A program made the position numbers and the translations under genes. From positions 20,845 to 84,844 of the forward strand of contig NZ_JAKRSA010000029.1 of the NCBI RefSeq assembly GCF_022402485.1: a stretch of DNA of 64,000 nucleotides, given 5' to 3'. Below, in pieces: positions 8,607 through 17,370 of this stretch. The notes beneath the pieces were generated by a model. That model saw only the letters and a list, made by a program, of their open reading frames with translations, did not search any database and was not told the DNA's origin. The DNA is from Phenylobacterium sp. Its GTDB lineage: Bacteria; Pseudomonadota; Alphaproteobacteria; Caulobacterales; Caulobacteraceae. Within the stretch, counting starts at the first letter, position 1, and each line of letters begins with the position of its first letter.

Positions 8607-9581
8607 CTAAGCCCCAGGAACCGCCTGGGCTGCAGCGGCCTGGACGGGCCGCAGGAACTTCACCAGCACCCGTTGGCCCACCAGGAAGGGTGCGCCTTGG
8701 GCGCTGACCACAACCTCCACCACCCGTTCGTCGGCCCGCTGGGCAGGATCATCGGAGACCAGTTTCCGGGCCCCGAAAACTGCAGCGCGGCGCAGGACCA
8801 GGCCCTTGAACGTCTGGGTCGGATCGGCTTCCGAGGCGATCTCCACGCTCTGGCCCAGGCTCACATGGGGCAGGGCGCCCTCGGCGATCTCGGCCCGGAC
8901 GATGCGCTGGCCGGTGGGCTCCAGGTCAAACATGTTGGAGACATTCAGGGTCGAGGCACCGGAGCCGGGATTGGCGTAGCGGCGCACGATCACCCCGTCG
9001 GCCGGCGCCCGGATCATGGTCAGTTCCAGATTGTAACCAGCTTCCGCCAGCCGTGCCTCGGCCGTGGCCACAGCCGCCCGCTGAGCCCTGAGCCTGGCCT
9101 CGCCCTGGCGGATCACATCCCGGGCCTGATCCAGGCGTTGTCCGGCGACGAAGTTGGACGCCGACAGGCTGTCCAGGCGGTCAAACTCGCGGCTGGCGGT
9201 GGCAATCTCCACCTGGGTCAGGGCGATCTGGGCGCGGGCCTGCTCGAGCTCGGCCCTGACCCGAGCCGCCGACAGGCGCTGTTCGTCATCCTCCAGGCGG
9301 GCGAGGATCTGCCCCTCCTGGACGCTGTCGCCTTCCTGGACCAGGACCTCGCGGACGATGCCAGCGCTGCGGGCGGCGACCTGGATCAGGCCGCCCTCCA
9401 CGTCGGCCTTGCCGTTGGCGATGGCCACATAGGGGCTGAGCGGTGCGGCCTTCTCGGCGGCCATGGCGGCCTCGGCCTTTTGGGCCTGGCGTTGACTGTT
9501 GAAGACCAGACCGCCGCCGACCAGCAGCATCAGGCCAGCAATGACGATCCAGAAGACGGGACGGCGCAATAGGGCGGGCAT
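8607..9581 (-). CDS. Periplasmic adaptor (HlyD/DevB-like) of an ABC exporter
   Basis: A 324-residue membrane-fusion protein. One N-terminal membrane segment (about 9-28) is followed by a lipoyl-like half motif (VAARSAGIVREVLVQEGD), a long coiled-coil hairpin of Ala/Arg/Glu/Gln-rich sequence (about 100-190), the second lipoyl half (MIRAPADGVIVRRYANPG) and a beta-barrel domain. Third gene of a permease-ATPase-adaptor operon; the ATPase stop is 3 bp upstream of its ATG. The set is laid out like cyanobacterial DevBCA and MacAB-type exporters. No outer-membrane TolC-like gene is adjacent. Confidence 0.85.
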   Translation of the reverse strand: MPALLRRPVFWIVIAGLMLLVGGGLVFNSQRQAQKAEAAMAAEKAAPLSPYVAIANGKADVEGGLIQVAARSAGIVREVLVQEGDSVQEGQILARLEDDEQRLSAARVRAELEQARAQIALTQVEIATASREFDRLDSLSASNFVAGQRLDQARDVIRQGEARLRAQRAAVATAEARLAEAGYNLELTMIRAPADGVIVRRYANPGSGASTLNVSNMFDLEPTGQRIVRAEIAEGALPHVSLGQSVEIASEADPTQTFKGLVLRRAAVFGARKLVSDDPAQRADERVVEVVVSAQGAPFLVGQRVLVKFLRPVQAAAAQAVPGA

Positions 9582-9584
9582 GGT

Positions 9585-10334
9585 TCAGGCCTCGATCAGA
9601 AGGGATTGGCGCGCGGTCTGCGCGCTGGAGGTGACGCGCCGGTCGTCGAGAATGGCGCCGTCCTCGATGTGGATGATGCGGTCGCCATAGGCTTCGAGCC
9701 TGGGGTCGTGGGTCACGCAGATCACGGCGGCCCCGTGGTCCTTGGCCGCCCGTTGCAGGAGCTTGATGACGATCTGGCCGTTCTCGCCGTCCAGGGCCGA
9801 GGTGGGCTCATCGGCAAACAGCAGGCGCGGGGCCTTGGCCAGCGCCCGGGCGATGGCCACCCGCTGCTTCTCGCCGCCCGACAGCTCCGAGGGCCGCTGG
9901 TTCAGCCGGTGGCCCAGACCCACCTCTTCCAGGGAGACGACGGCCCGGTCCCTGGCCTGCGATCGGGTGAGACCGGTGTGCTTGAGCACGGTGGTCACCT
10001 GTTCCAGGGCGGTGAGGGCTGAGAACAGATTGAAGCCCTGGAAGATGAAACCGCAGTGATCCAGGCGGAATTTGTCGATCTTGCCGGTGCGCAGGCCCCA
10101 GAGATCCTGGTCTAGAGCCTGGACCTGACCCGCGTCGGGTCGCAGCAGGCCAGACAGGCAGGCCACCAGGGTCGACTTGCCGGAGCCCGAAGGCCCCATG
10201 ACCATGGTCAGGTCCCCGTGGCGGGCGTCGAAGTCCACCGACTTCAGCACCTCAACATAGGACCTTCCGGTCTTGAAGCGCTTGGACAGGCCCGTGGCCC
10301 GGATGGCGTCTTTTGGGTGCGGGACAGAGGTCAT
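9585..10334 (-). CDS. ABC transporter ATP-binding protein (DevA/MacB type)
   Basis: A 249-residue ABC ATPase with Walker A GPSGSGKST (47-55), signature LSGGEKQRVAIARAL, Walker B LLFADEPTSALD and the switch His in VICVTHD. It belongs to the LolD/MacB/DevA subgroup that powers mechanotransmission exporters rather than uptake systems. Its ATG overlaps the permease stop by 4 bp, so it is translated together with the permease and the adaptor that follows. Confidence 0.9.
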   Translation of the reverse strand: MTSVPHPKDAIRATGLSKRFKTGRSYVEVLKSVDFDARHGDLTMVMGPSGSGKSTLVACLSGLLRPDAGQVQALDQDLWGLRTGKIDKFRLDHCGFIFQGFNLFSALTALEQVTTVLKHTGLTRSQARDRAVVSLEEVGLGHRLNQRPSELSGGEKQRVAIARALAKAPRLLFADEPTSALDGENGQIVIKLLQRAAKDHGAAVICVTHDPRLEAYGDRIIHIEDGAILDDRRVTSSAQTARQSLLIEA

Positions 10335-11473
10335 CGCAGCAGGTCCGCCGGTTGGCTCTTGTTCAGGACGCCCAGGGACATCAGCCCCGAGGCCAGCGAA
10401 ATGATGAGAAGCAGGACGGCCACACCCATCACCCAGCCCAGGGGAAAGCCCATGGGCAGACCCGCGCTCCGGGCCAGCAGGGAAACCAGGAAGGTGAACA
10501 CCGCCGTGGCGGCTAGGCCGGCCAGCCCGACCCAGAAAGACAGCTCCAGCACGATCAGCCGCAGGGACCCCATGGAGACCCCAAGCGCCCTCAGGCTGGC
10601 AAACTCCTTGATGTTGGCCATGATCGCCCCGCGCAGGGTCTGGGAGGTGATGCCCACCCCGATCAGGAAACCCAGAAAGACCGAGAAGCCGAGCATGATC
10701 CCGATGATCTGCTCCTGCATCAGGGCGGTCTCATTGGCCTTGGCCAGGTCCTGGCGGGTCCAGGCGCGGTAGCGGTCGCCGGCCACCGCATTGAGGTCGT
10801 CGCGGACCTGAGCGGCCCGGCTTGGATCCTTGATCTGGACCATCAATGGTCCGACCTTTTCCCCGTCATCGGCCATGCCCAGCAGACGAAGGGTGTCGCG
10901 GGACACCACCACCGAGGGCTGATTGATCGAGGGGTAGCCATCGAGAAAGGCGCGGACGGTGACGGTCTTGCCGTTGATGGTCGCCTTGTCGTTCAGCTTG
11001 ACCCCAAGCCTGGCCTGGGTGCTGCGGTCGATCACAGCGGCATAGGGCTCCAGCAGCGCAATCCGCACAGCCTCGGGATAGTCCACTGGCAGGGTGACGG
11101 CGCCTGGGATCGGATCGACGATGTTGATCTGGATCCACTCAGTGACCTGCTTCTCGCCGTCCCCTGGCGTGTTCATCCAGCGGCCCCCAGCCCCGTCGAG
11201 GCTGGCCACCTGGACCACTTCAGGATGCAGGTACATTTCGGGGGACAAGCGTCTGGGCAGGCCACTGGACCCGGAATTGATCAAGCTCTCCGACTTGGCG
11301 GGCAGGATCATCAGCTCGGCCCGTGACCGGTCGATGGTCGCCGTCGCCGCCTGGACGATCCCGGTGAACATGCCGACCTGGGCCAGGATCAGCAGGCCCG
11401 AAAAGGCCAGGGCGATTACGGCGGCCAGGTAGCGACGCCATTCGTAAATCAATGTGGCCAAAGCCAGTGACAT
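10331..11473 (-). CDS. ABC transporter permease, FtsX/DevC-like
   Basis: A 380-residue permease with one N-terminal membrane helix (about 15-38), a periplasmic domain of about 220 residues and three C-terminal helices (about 262-285, 310-340, 350-372), the FtsX/MacB permease layout. The N-terminal YEWRRYLAAVIALAFSGLL and the following LMILPAKSESL resemble DevC proteins. First gene of the exporter operon, with about 160 bp to the divergent S46 peptidase. The exported substrate is unknown; glycolipid or peptide export would fit the family. Confidence 0.85.
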   Translation of the reverse strand: MSLALATLIYEWRRYLAAVIALAFSGLLILAQVGMFTGIVQAATATIDRSRAELMILPAKSESLINSGSSGLPRRLSPEMYLHPEVVQVASLDGAGGRWMNTPGDGEKQVTEWIQINIVDPIPGAVTLPVDYPEAVRIALLEPYAAVIDRSTQARLGVKLNDKATINGKTVTVRAFLDGYPSINQPSVVVSRDTLRLLGMADDGEKVGPLMVQIKDPSRAAQVRDDLNAVAGDRYRAWTRQDLAKANETALMQEQIIGIMLGFSVFLGFLIGVGITSQTLRGAIMANIKEFASLRALGVSMGSLRLIVLELSFWVGLAGLAATAVFTFLVSLLARSAGLPMGFPLGWVMGVAVLLLIISLASGLMSLGVLNKSQPADLLR

Positions 11474-11635
11474 GCCCGGTCCTCCTGGGCCTGAGAAGTG
11501 GCCGGACCGGGGCAGTAACCCAAGTTAATTCGAGGTAAGGCGGGGGCCTCGCCATAGCCAGCCGCCCCGCCGGCTGTTACCTCGGTGACAGTTGGGCCCA
11601 TAGGGCCCAGTCCCCATTTTCAGGAGTGTTGATCG

Positions 11636-13708
11636 ATGAAATCAGCCCTGCTCGCCGCCTCCGCAACGGGGGTTTTTCTGTTTGGCCTCTCCGCCGGATC
11701 GGCAAAGGCCGATGAGGGGATGTGGACCTTCGACAACTTCCCTGCGGCCAAGGTCGAGGCCGCCTATGGGGTGAAGATCGATCAGCCGTGGCTCGACAAG
11801 GTCAAGGCGGCCTCCATTCGCCTGACCAATGGCTGTTCGGCCTCGGTGGTGTCTGGCCAGGGCCTCGTCCTGACCAATCATCACTGTGTGGTCGACTGCA
11901 TTCAGGACCTCTCGAGCGCGGAGACCGACTATGTGCAGGACGGGTTTCTGACCACGGCCCGGGAGCAGGAACGCAAGTGCCCCGGCCAGCAGGCCGAGAT
12001 TCTGACCGAGATCACCGATGTCACCGACACCATCCGCGCCGCTGGCGCGGGTCTGACGGGTCAGGCCTTCAACCGCGCCCGGGACGCCGCTGTAGCCAAG
12101 CTGGAGCATGAGTCCTGCGCCGGCGATGACCGGTTCCGTTGTCAGGTGGTCAGCCTTTATCGTGGGGGCCAGTACAAGCTCTACAGATACCGGCGTTATG
12201 ATGATGTCCGCCTGGTGTTCGCGCCGGAAATCGCCACGGCCTTCTTCGGCGGCGATCCCGACAATTTCAACTTCCCCCGCTTCAATCTCGATGTGGCCTT
12301 CCTGCGCCTTTATGAGGACGGCAAAGGGGTCGAGACGCCCCAGCACCTGACCTGGGTGAGCCGGGCGCCGCAGGAGGGGGAGGCGACTTTTGTCTCGGGC
12401 AATCCCGGCTCCACCAGCCGACTACTGACCGTGGCCCAGCTGGAGACCCTCCGGGACCTGGCCATCCCGGTCGGCCAGCTGCAGCGGTCGGAGCTGCGCG
12501 GTCGGCTGATCGCATTTTCTGAGATCAGTGCCGAGAACAAGCGGGTCGCTACCGATCCGCTGTTTGGAGTTGAGAACAGCTTCAAGGTCTTCTTTGGCCG
12601 TCAGTTCGCCTTGAACGATGCGGCCTTCATGGACGCCAAGCGCGCGGCCGAGGCTGAACTGAAGGCTAAGGTCGCTGCAGATCCCGCCCTGGCCCTTCAG
12701 ATCGGCGACCCCTGGAGCGAGATCGAGGCGGCTCAGGGGGCCTATGCCGAACACTTCCTGCCCTATCGCCAGATCGAGTCCGCCGCCGGTGGGGCATCTG
12801 ATCTGTTTGGCTATGCCCGCGCCCTGGTCCGCGCCGCCCAGGAGCGGACCAAGCCCAATACCGAGCGGCTGCCGGAGTATTCAGAAGCCCGCCTGGCTCT
12901 GCTGGAGAAGCGTCTGCTGGACGCTCGACCGGTGGATAAGGATCTGGAGGCGCTCTATCTGCGCTTCTGGCTGTCCAAGACCCGGGAGTACCTGACCACC
13001 GACCACCCCGCCGTTCAGCAGCTTCTGGGTGCCCAAAGCCCCGAGGGTCTCGCTGAGGCCCTGACCACGTCGCGGTTGGACGACCCGGCGGTGCGTAAGG
13101 CGCTGTGGGAGGGCGGTCTGGCTGCGATCGAAGCGTCTGAAGATCCCATGATCCAGCTGGCCTTGCGCATGGATCCCCTGGCCCGGGAGGTCCGAGAGGT
13201 CTGGGAAACCGAGGTTGACGCGCCCACCGCCCGGGCCGCCGAGCGGGTCGCCGCCGCCCGCTTCGCGGCCTATGGGGACGAGGTCTATCCCGACGCCACC
13301 TTCACCCTGCGTCTGTCCTATGGTCAGGTTCAGGGCTGGACCCACCGGGGCCGGACCATCCCCTCGACCACCACCTTCTCCGGCCTCTATCAGCGGGCGA
13401 CGGGCGCTGCGCCCTATGCCCTGGCACCGCGCTGGATCGCTGCCAAGGACAAGCTGAACCCCGATACGGTCTACAACTTCGTCACCACCAACGACATCAT
13501 CGGCGGCAATTCCGGCTCGCCCGTGGTCAATGCCAAGGGGGAAGTCCTGGGGACGGCCTTTGACGGCAATATCCATTCCCTGGGTGGCGACTATGGCTAT
13601 GACGGGACGATCAACCGCACGGTGGTGGCGGCCACGTCAGCAGCCACTGAGGCCCTGGAAAAGGTCTATGGCCTGACCGGGCTGATCGACGAACTGAAGG
13701 GCCGATAA
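11636..13708 (+). CDS. S46-family dipeptidyl-peptidase (DPP7-like), secreted
   Basis: A 690-residue exopeptidase that removes dipeptides from peptide N-termini in the periplasm. A signal peptide (about 1-25) precedes the mature protein. The triad is visible: His in TNHHC (82/83), Asp219 in FNLDVAFLRLYEDG and Ser626 in GGNSGSPVVN. In the S46 family the residue 18 positions after the serine sets preference: Arg in DPP11 (acidic P1), Gly in DPP7 (hydrophobic P1). Here it is Gly644, so I infer a DPP7-like preference. RBS CAGGAG lies 9 bp before the ATG. Divergent from the ABC exporter and possibly linked to peptide use. Confidence 0.92.
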   Translation: MKSALLAASATGVFLFGLSAGSAKADEGMWTFDNFPAAKVEAAYGVKIDQPWLDKVKAASIRLTNGCSASVVSGQGLVLTNHHCVVDCIQDLSSAETDYVQDGFLTTAREQERKCPGQQAEILTEITDVTDTIRAAGAGLTGQAFNRARDAAVAKLEHESCAGDDRFRCQVVSLYRGGQYKLYRYRRYDDVRLVFAPEIATAFFGGDPDNFNFPRFNLDVAFLRLYEDGKGVETPQHLTWVSRAPQEGEATFVSGNPGSTSRLLTVAQLETLRDLAIPVGQLQRSELRGRLIAFSEISAENKRVATDPLFGVENSFKVFFGRQFALNDAAFMDAKRAAEAELKAKVAADPALALQIGDPWSEIEAAQGAYAEHFLPYRQIESAAGGASDLFGYARALVRAAQERTKPNTERLPEYSEARLALLEKRLLDARPVDKDLEALYLRFWLSKTREYLTTDHPAVQQLLGAQSPEGLAEALTTSRLDDPAVRKALWEGGLAAIEASEDPMIQLALRMDPLAREVREVWETEVDAPTARAAERVAAARFAAYGDEVYPDATFTLRLSYGQVQGWTHRGRTIPSTTTFSGLYQRATGAAPYALAPRWIAAKDKLNPDTVYNFVTTNDIIGGNSGSPVVNAKGEVLGTAFDGNIHSLGGDYGYDGTINRTVVAATSAATEALEKVYGLTGLIDELKGR

Positions 13709-13719
13709 GCTCTCGTCAG

Positions 13720-13745
13720 TGGGCGGGGTCCTTGGATCCCGCCCA
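13720..13745. terminator. Hairpin between convergent genes
   Basis: A 12-bp near-perfect stem (arms 13720-13731 and 13734-13745, one G-T wobble) with a very small loop, between the stops of the S46 peptidase and the DedA gene. No U-tract on either side, so it is a bidirectional terminator candidate only. Confidence 0.4.
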
Positions 13746-13775
13746 TAGCCCTATCCTAGCCGGTGGCAGCTGTCG

Positions 13776-14432
13776 TCAGAGACCGGGCACGTCGAGAATG
13801 GGCGCCCGGCGCTTGGCCCGCTTGCGCAGCAGTCGCCAGCCGATCATGCCCACGCCGCCGGCCAGGATCAGGGCGATGATCCCCAGGGTGAGGGGATCGA
13901 AGCGGTCGAAGATCTTCAACTGCTCCAGCCCCTTGGCGGTCAGATAGCCTGGCGCGAGCGCGGCAAAGACCCAGATCACCGCTGAGGCCACATTGGCCAC
14001 CTGGAAGTCGCGGGTGGGCATCCGCAGCATGCCGACGACGGCCGGCACAAAGGCGCGCATGGGGCCGATAAAGCGCCCGGCATAGACCGAAATGACCCCA
14101 TAACGGCGGCAATAGAGCCGGGTCAGGGCAAACTGGCGTCGGTAACGTTTCAGCCACCGGTGGCGCAGCACCCGCATGCCCAGCTTCTGTCCGATGAAGA
14201 AGGAGATGGCATCGCCAAGAATGGCCCCGATGATGCAGCCAATCAGCACCGATACCGGATCGAGGACCCCTGTGGCCAGGAGACCGCCGGTGAGCACCAG
14301 CAAGGGGGTAGCCGGCACAAACGCGCCGATGATCACCAGGGACTCCAGCATGATGAACAGGCCCAGGATCAGGCCCGCCCACCCTTGATTGGTGCGGATG
14401 AAGTCCGCGACCGCCTCGAGCATGGCTTCCAT
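13776..14432 (-). CDS. DedA-family membrane protein
   Basis: A 218-residue DedA/SNARE-associated family protein of the inner membrane. It shows the expected reentrant and membrane segments, the conserved G-A-x-L-G-D-x-x-S-F-x-I-G-x-x-L-G motif near residue 65-85 and GRFIGPMRAFVPAVVG near 120. The family is linked to membrane lipid flipping and proton-motive-force homeostasis. I chose ATG 14432 (MEAMLEAVADF); the frame continues to a TTG at 14471, which would place an inverted repeat inside the coding region. Single gene. Confidence 0.88.
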   Translation of the reverse strand: MEAMLEAVADFIRTNQGWAGLILGLFIMLESLVIIGAFVPATPLLVLTGGLLATGVLDPVSVLIGCIIGAILGDAISFFIGQKLGMRVLRHRWLKRYRRQFALTRLYCRRYGVISVYAGRFIGPMRAFVPAVVGMLRMPTRDFQVANVASAVIWVFAALAPGYLTAKGLEQLKIFDRFDPLTLGIIALILAGGVGMIGWRLLRKRAKRRAPILDVPGL

Positions 14433-14740
14433 CAACACGTCCCCGGTGGCGTTTGGGTCTTCATGACCCAACGTAGCGTCATCCTATCGGCTACTGGCAA
14501 AATCTGTCGTTGAGTTAAAGGCTAAGTGAGCGCTGGACCGACGATGTTGCGCTCGCGCCACAATCGTCAGCAGGCCATACCGCCGTCGTCCTTGCCGGGC
14601 TCGTGCCTGGGTGCCCCAGCCATATCAATGGCGGGCAAGGTGGTGTTCTCAAGCCCTCCGCCCTTGCGCCGAGCGGGGGGTTCATCTTCAAGGAAGGGGA
14701 CGAAGCCGCAGCGACTCAGGCGCGGGCTTGAGGAGGCTAG
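14433..14740. other. Intergenic region between dedA-like gene and nupC-like gene
   Basis: 308 bp between divergent starts. It contains a perfect 7-bp inverted repeat TTGGGTC-N5-GACCCAA (14453-14471) 21 bp upstream of the dedA ATG, a possible operator or leader hairpin. A CCTTGCC/GGCAAGG pair lies near 14590-14650 in the leader of the nucleoside transporter gene. GAGGAGG before 14741 is that gene's RBS. I see no coding sequence here. Confidence 0.5.
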
Positions 14741-16018
14741 ATGTTCCAACTGGAAAACGCCCAGAGCCTGGTGGGGCTCGGCCTGATCCTTCTGGTCTGC
14801 TGGGCGCTGTCTGAGGACCGTTCGCGGTTCCCCTGGCGTCTGGCCCTGGGGGCCGTGGCCCTGCAAATCGTTCTGGTGGTCATGTTGTTTGGCCTTCCAG
14901 GTGCCCGCGCTGTGGTGCGCGGGATCAATGCCGGGGTCGATGGCCTGGCTGCAGCCACGGCGAAGGGGACCCAGTTCGTCTTCGGCTATATGGCCGGCGG
15001 CGCTCAGCCCTATCCCGTGGCAGACCCCGGTGCCCTGTTCATCTTCGCTTTCCAGGTGCTGCCGCTGATCCTGGTGATCTCGGCGCTCTCGGCCCTGCTC
15101 TGGCACTGGAAGATCCTGAAGTGGATCACACAAGGCTTCGGTTTTGTGTTCCAGAAAACCATGGGCTTAGGGGGGGCTTCGGCCCTGGCCGTGGCAGTAA
15201 ACATCTTCCTGGGCATGATCGAGAGCCCCATCGTCATCCGCGCCTATCTGGACAAGCTGACCCGCTCAGAGGTGTTCCTGATGATCGTCGTGGGCCTGGC
15301 CACTGTCGCCGGGTCGACCATGGTGGCCTACGCCACCATCCTGCGTGAGGTGCTGCCCAACGCCGCCGCCCACGTGCTGGTGGCCTCCATCGTTTCGGCC
15401 CCGGCCGGCGTCTTGCTGGCCCGGATCATGATCCCGGAGAAGAAAGGGCAGGGGGGCTATTTCGCCGACTATGGGTCGCTGCTGAAATACGACTCCTCTA
15501 TCGACGCCATCTCCAAGGGCACGATGGACGGCCTCACCGTGGCCCTGAACATCTCGGCCATCCTGATCGTGTTCGTGTCCTTTGTGGCCATCGGCAACGG
15601 TCTGCTCAGCGTCTTTCCTGACGTGATGGGGGCACCCTTGACCATCGAGCGGGTCCTGGGGGTGGTCTTTGCGCCCCTGGCCTGGCTGATCGGCGTGCCC
15701 TGGTCTGAGGCGCCTCAGGCAGGCTACCTGCTGGGCGTCAAGCTGATGCTGACCGAGTTCATCGCCTTCATCCAGTTGGGCGGCGTCCCGGCCGGTGACA
15801 TGAGCGAGCGCACCCGCATGATCATGACCTATGCGCTGTGCGGTTTCGCCAATATCGGCTCTGTGGGGATCACGGTCACCGGCATGGGGGTCCTGATGCC
15901 CGAGCGCCGCCAGGAGATCATCGGCATGGTCTGGAAAGCCCTGCTGGCCGGCTTCCTGGCCACCTGCATGACCGCCGCGGTGGTCGGCGCCATGCCCCGG
16001 CAGCTGTTTGGGCTCTAG
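14741..16018 (+). CDS. Concentrative nucleoside transporter (NupC/CNT family)
   Basis: A 425-residue inner-membrane protein that cotransports nucleosides with protons or sodium. Hydrophobic segments run through the whole length. CNT-typical sequences are visible: GLGGASALAVAVNIFLGMIE around residue 140-160 (nucleoside and ion site), then RSEVFLMIVVGLATVAGSTM, FVAIGNGLL and the C-terminal ALCGFANIGSVGI. RBS GAGGAGG sits 5 bp before the ATG. No nucleosidase or kinase gene is next to it. Length is normal for bacterial CNTs (about 400-425). Confidence 0.92.
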   Translation: MFQLENAQSLVGLGLILLVCWALSEDRSRFPWRLALGAVALQIVLVVMLFGLPGARAVVRGINAGVDGLAAATAKGTQFVFGYMAGGAQPYPVADPGALFIFAFQVLPLILVISALSALLWHWKILKWITQGFGFVFQKTMGLGGASALAVAVNIFLGMIESPIVIRAYLDKLTRSEVFLMIVVGLATVAGSTMVAYATILREVLPNAAAHVLVASIVSAPAGVLLARIMIPEKKGQGGYFADYGSLLKYDSSIDAISKGTMDGLTVALNISAILIVFVSFVAIGNGLLSVFPDVMGAPLTIERVLGVVFAPLAWLIGVPWSEAPQAGYLLGVKLMLTEFIAFIQLGGVPAGDMSERTRMIMTYALCGFANIGSVGITVTGMGVLMPERRQEIIGMVWKALLAGFLATCMTAAVVGAMPRQLFGL

Positions 16019-16078
16019 GCGACTTGACCGCCCTGGCGTGACGGCGCCACCTCTGGGGTCTAAGCCGGAGGGACGACC

Positions 16079-16696
16079 ATGAAGATCTATGACACCCCAA
16101 GGGCACCCAATCCGCGCCGGGTCCGCCTGTTCATGCTCGAAAAGGGGATCGAGGGCGTGGAGATCGTCCCGGTCAACCTGCTGGAAGGCGCCCACAAGCA
16201 GCCGGACTATCTGGGCAAGGCGGGCCTGCCCAATGTCCCCATGCTGGAGATGGACGACGGGACCTGCATCACCGAATCCCTGGCCATCTGCCGCTATCTC
16301 GAGAGCGTCTATCCCGAACCCAATCTGATGGGCCGCGATCCCAAGGAGACGGCGATTATCGAGATGTGGACCCGGCGGGCCGAGATGATGGTCGCCACCC
16401 CGCTCATGCTGGCGGTGCGCCATACCCATCCGGCCCTGGGGGTGCTGGAAAAGCAGAACCCGGCCATCGGCGAGGCCAATGCCGAGGGCGGGACCCGCGC
16501 GCTCAAGCTGTTTGACCGTCGACTGGCCGAGAGTGAGTGGATCGCCGCCGACCGGCTGACCATCGCCGACATCGTCGCCTTCGCCTCCATCGATTTCGCC
16601 CGGATGATCCGGTTCAAGCCCCCGGAGGAACTGACCCACGTCAACCGCTGGCTGGACGCCATGAAGGCCCGCGACTCGGTCAAGACCGCCCCATGA
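16079..16696 (+). CDS. Glutathione S-transferase family protein
   Basis: A 205-residue soluble GST. The thioredoxin-fold N-terminal domain (1-80) has TPRAPNPRRVRLFMLEKG in the active-site region, the cis-Pro loop NVPMLEMDDGTCITES and AICRYLE. An all-helical C-terminal domain follows with the (S/T)-x-x-D box (LTIADIVAF). No catalytic Cys or Ser sits right at the helix-1 start, so the class is unclear. Its stop overlaps the start of the next gene (ATGA), so the two are cotranslated. Confidence 0.88.
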   Translation: MKIYDTPRAPNPRRVRLFMLEKGIEGVEIVPVNLLEGAHKQPDYLGKAGLPNVPMLEMDDGTCITESLAICRYLESVYPEPNLMGRDPKETAIIEMWTRRAEMMVATPLMLAVRHTHPALGVLEKQNPAIGEANAEGGTRALKLFDRRLAESEWIAADRLTIADIVAFASIDFARMIRFKPPEELTHVNRWLDAMKARDSVKTAP

Positions 16697-17166
16697 AGCC
16701 TCTGCTACTCGCCAGCCTCCTTGCGGCCCTGGCCTTCCCAGCCGTGGCCCGGGATTTGACCGTATCCCGCGCCGATGGAACCGCAGTGGTGCTCACCGAA
16801 AAGGACTTGGCCGACCTGCCCCGCCTCCAGGTGAGCGTCGAGGGCCAGGCTGGCCCAGACCTTTATGAGGGACCGGCGCTCGCCCACATCATGCGGGCCG
16901 CGGGCCTGCCGGTGGGCATGCGCGCCCATGGCCAGCCCATGCGGGGCTATCTCGTGGTCCGTGGTGCCGACGGCTATGCCGCGGTGCTATCGGCGGTGGA
17001 GGCCGATAAGGACCTGCATGGCGATGCTGCCATCCTGGCCGACACCTTGAACGGCGGTCCCCTGCCGGAGCGGGAAGGCCCCCGGCGGGTTGTTGTGGCC
17101 GACGACCTCAAGTCCTGGCGCAGCGTCCGCCAGGTGGTGGCCATCGACTATCGGCTGGCGGAGTAG
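16693..17166 (+). CDS. Periplasmic protein with oxidoreductase molybdopterin-binding-like fold
   Basis: A 157-residue protein with a signal peptide MKPLLLASLLAALAFPAVA. The mature part resembles small stand-alone members of the sulfite-oxidase-type molybdopterin-binding superfamily: YEGPALAHIMRAAGLPVGMR, RGYLVVRGADGYAAVLS and a closing WRSVRQVVAIDYR. The invariant molybdenum-ligand Cys is absent (no Cys in the mature sequence), so it is probably a non-catalytic structural homologue. The start at 16693 overlaps the GST stop by 4 bp. Confidence 0.7.
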   Translation: MKPLLLASLLAALAFPAVARDLTVSRADGTAVVLTEKDLADLPRLQVSVEGQAGPDLYEGPALAHIMRAAGLPVGMRAHGQPMRGYLVVRGADGYAAVLSAVEADKDLHGDAAILADTLNGGPLPEREGPRRVVVADDLKSWRSVRQVVAIDYRLAE

Positions 17167-17208
17167 GCGGGCGAGGGAACCTTTGCCCACGGCAGAGGTT
17201 TGGATGGC

Positions 17209-17370
17209 ATGTCATTGCTCATCTTCATCGTCATCATCCTCGTGGTGCTTGGTCTGGCCCTCTACGCCGTCCGGCTCCTGCCCATACCTGGCCCCCTCAA
17301 CGGGCTGATCCAGGCGGTCCTGGTGGTCATCGCCCTCGTGGTGATCGCCCAGCGGGCCGGCCTGTTCTAG
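17209..17370 (+). CDS. Small two-helix membrane protein
   Basis: A 53-codon frame, ATG 17209 to TAG 17370, encoding two hydrophobic helices (about 2-22 and 33-48) around a PIPGPLN turn and ending AQRAGLF. It has the look of a small conserved alphaproteobacterial membrane protein family (an L-P-x-P turn and a closing A-x-R-A-G-L-F). Coding support comes from the uniform hydrophobic pattern and strong third-position C/G bias. Its stop overlaps the stop of the convergent LLM gene: TAG on both strands within CTAG 17367-17370. Function unknown. Confidence 0.75.
   Translation: MSLLIFIVIILVVLGLALYAVRLLPIPGPLNGLIQAVLVVIALVVIAQRAGLF

Noticed and set aside
7683..9572. Plus-strand open frame of 629 codons
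   Set aside because: Antisense to the SDR and the exporter adaptor; the translation is Gly/His/Asp-rich and shows no domain.
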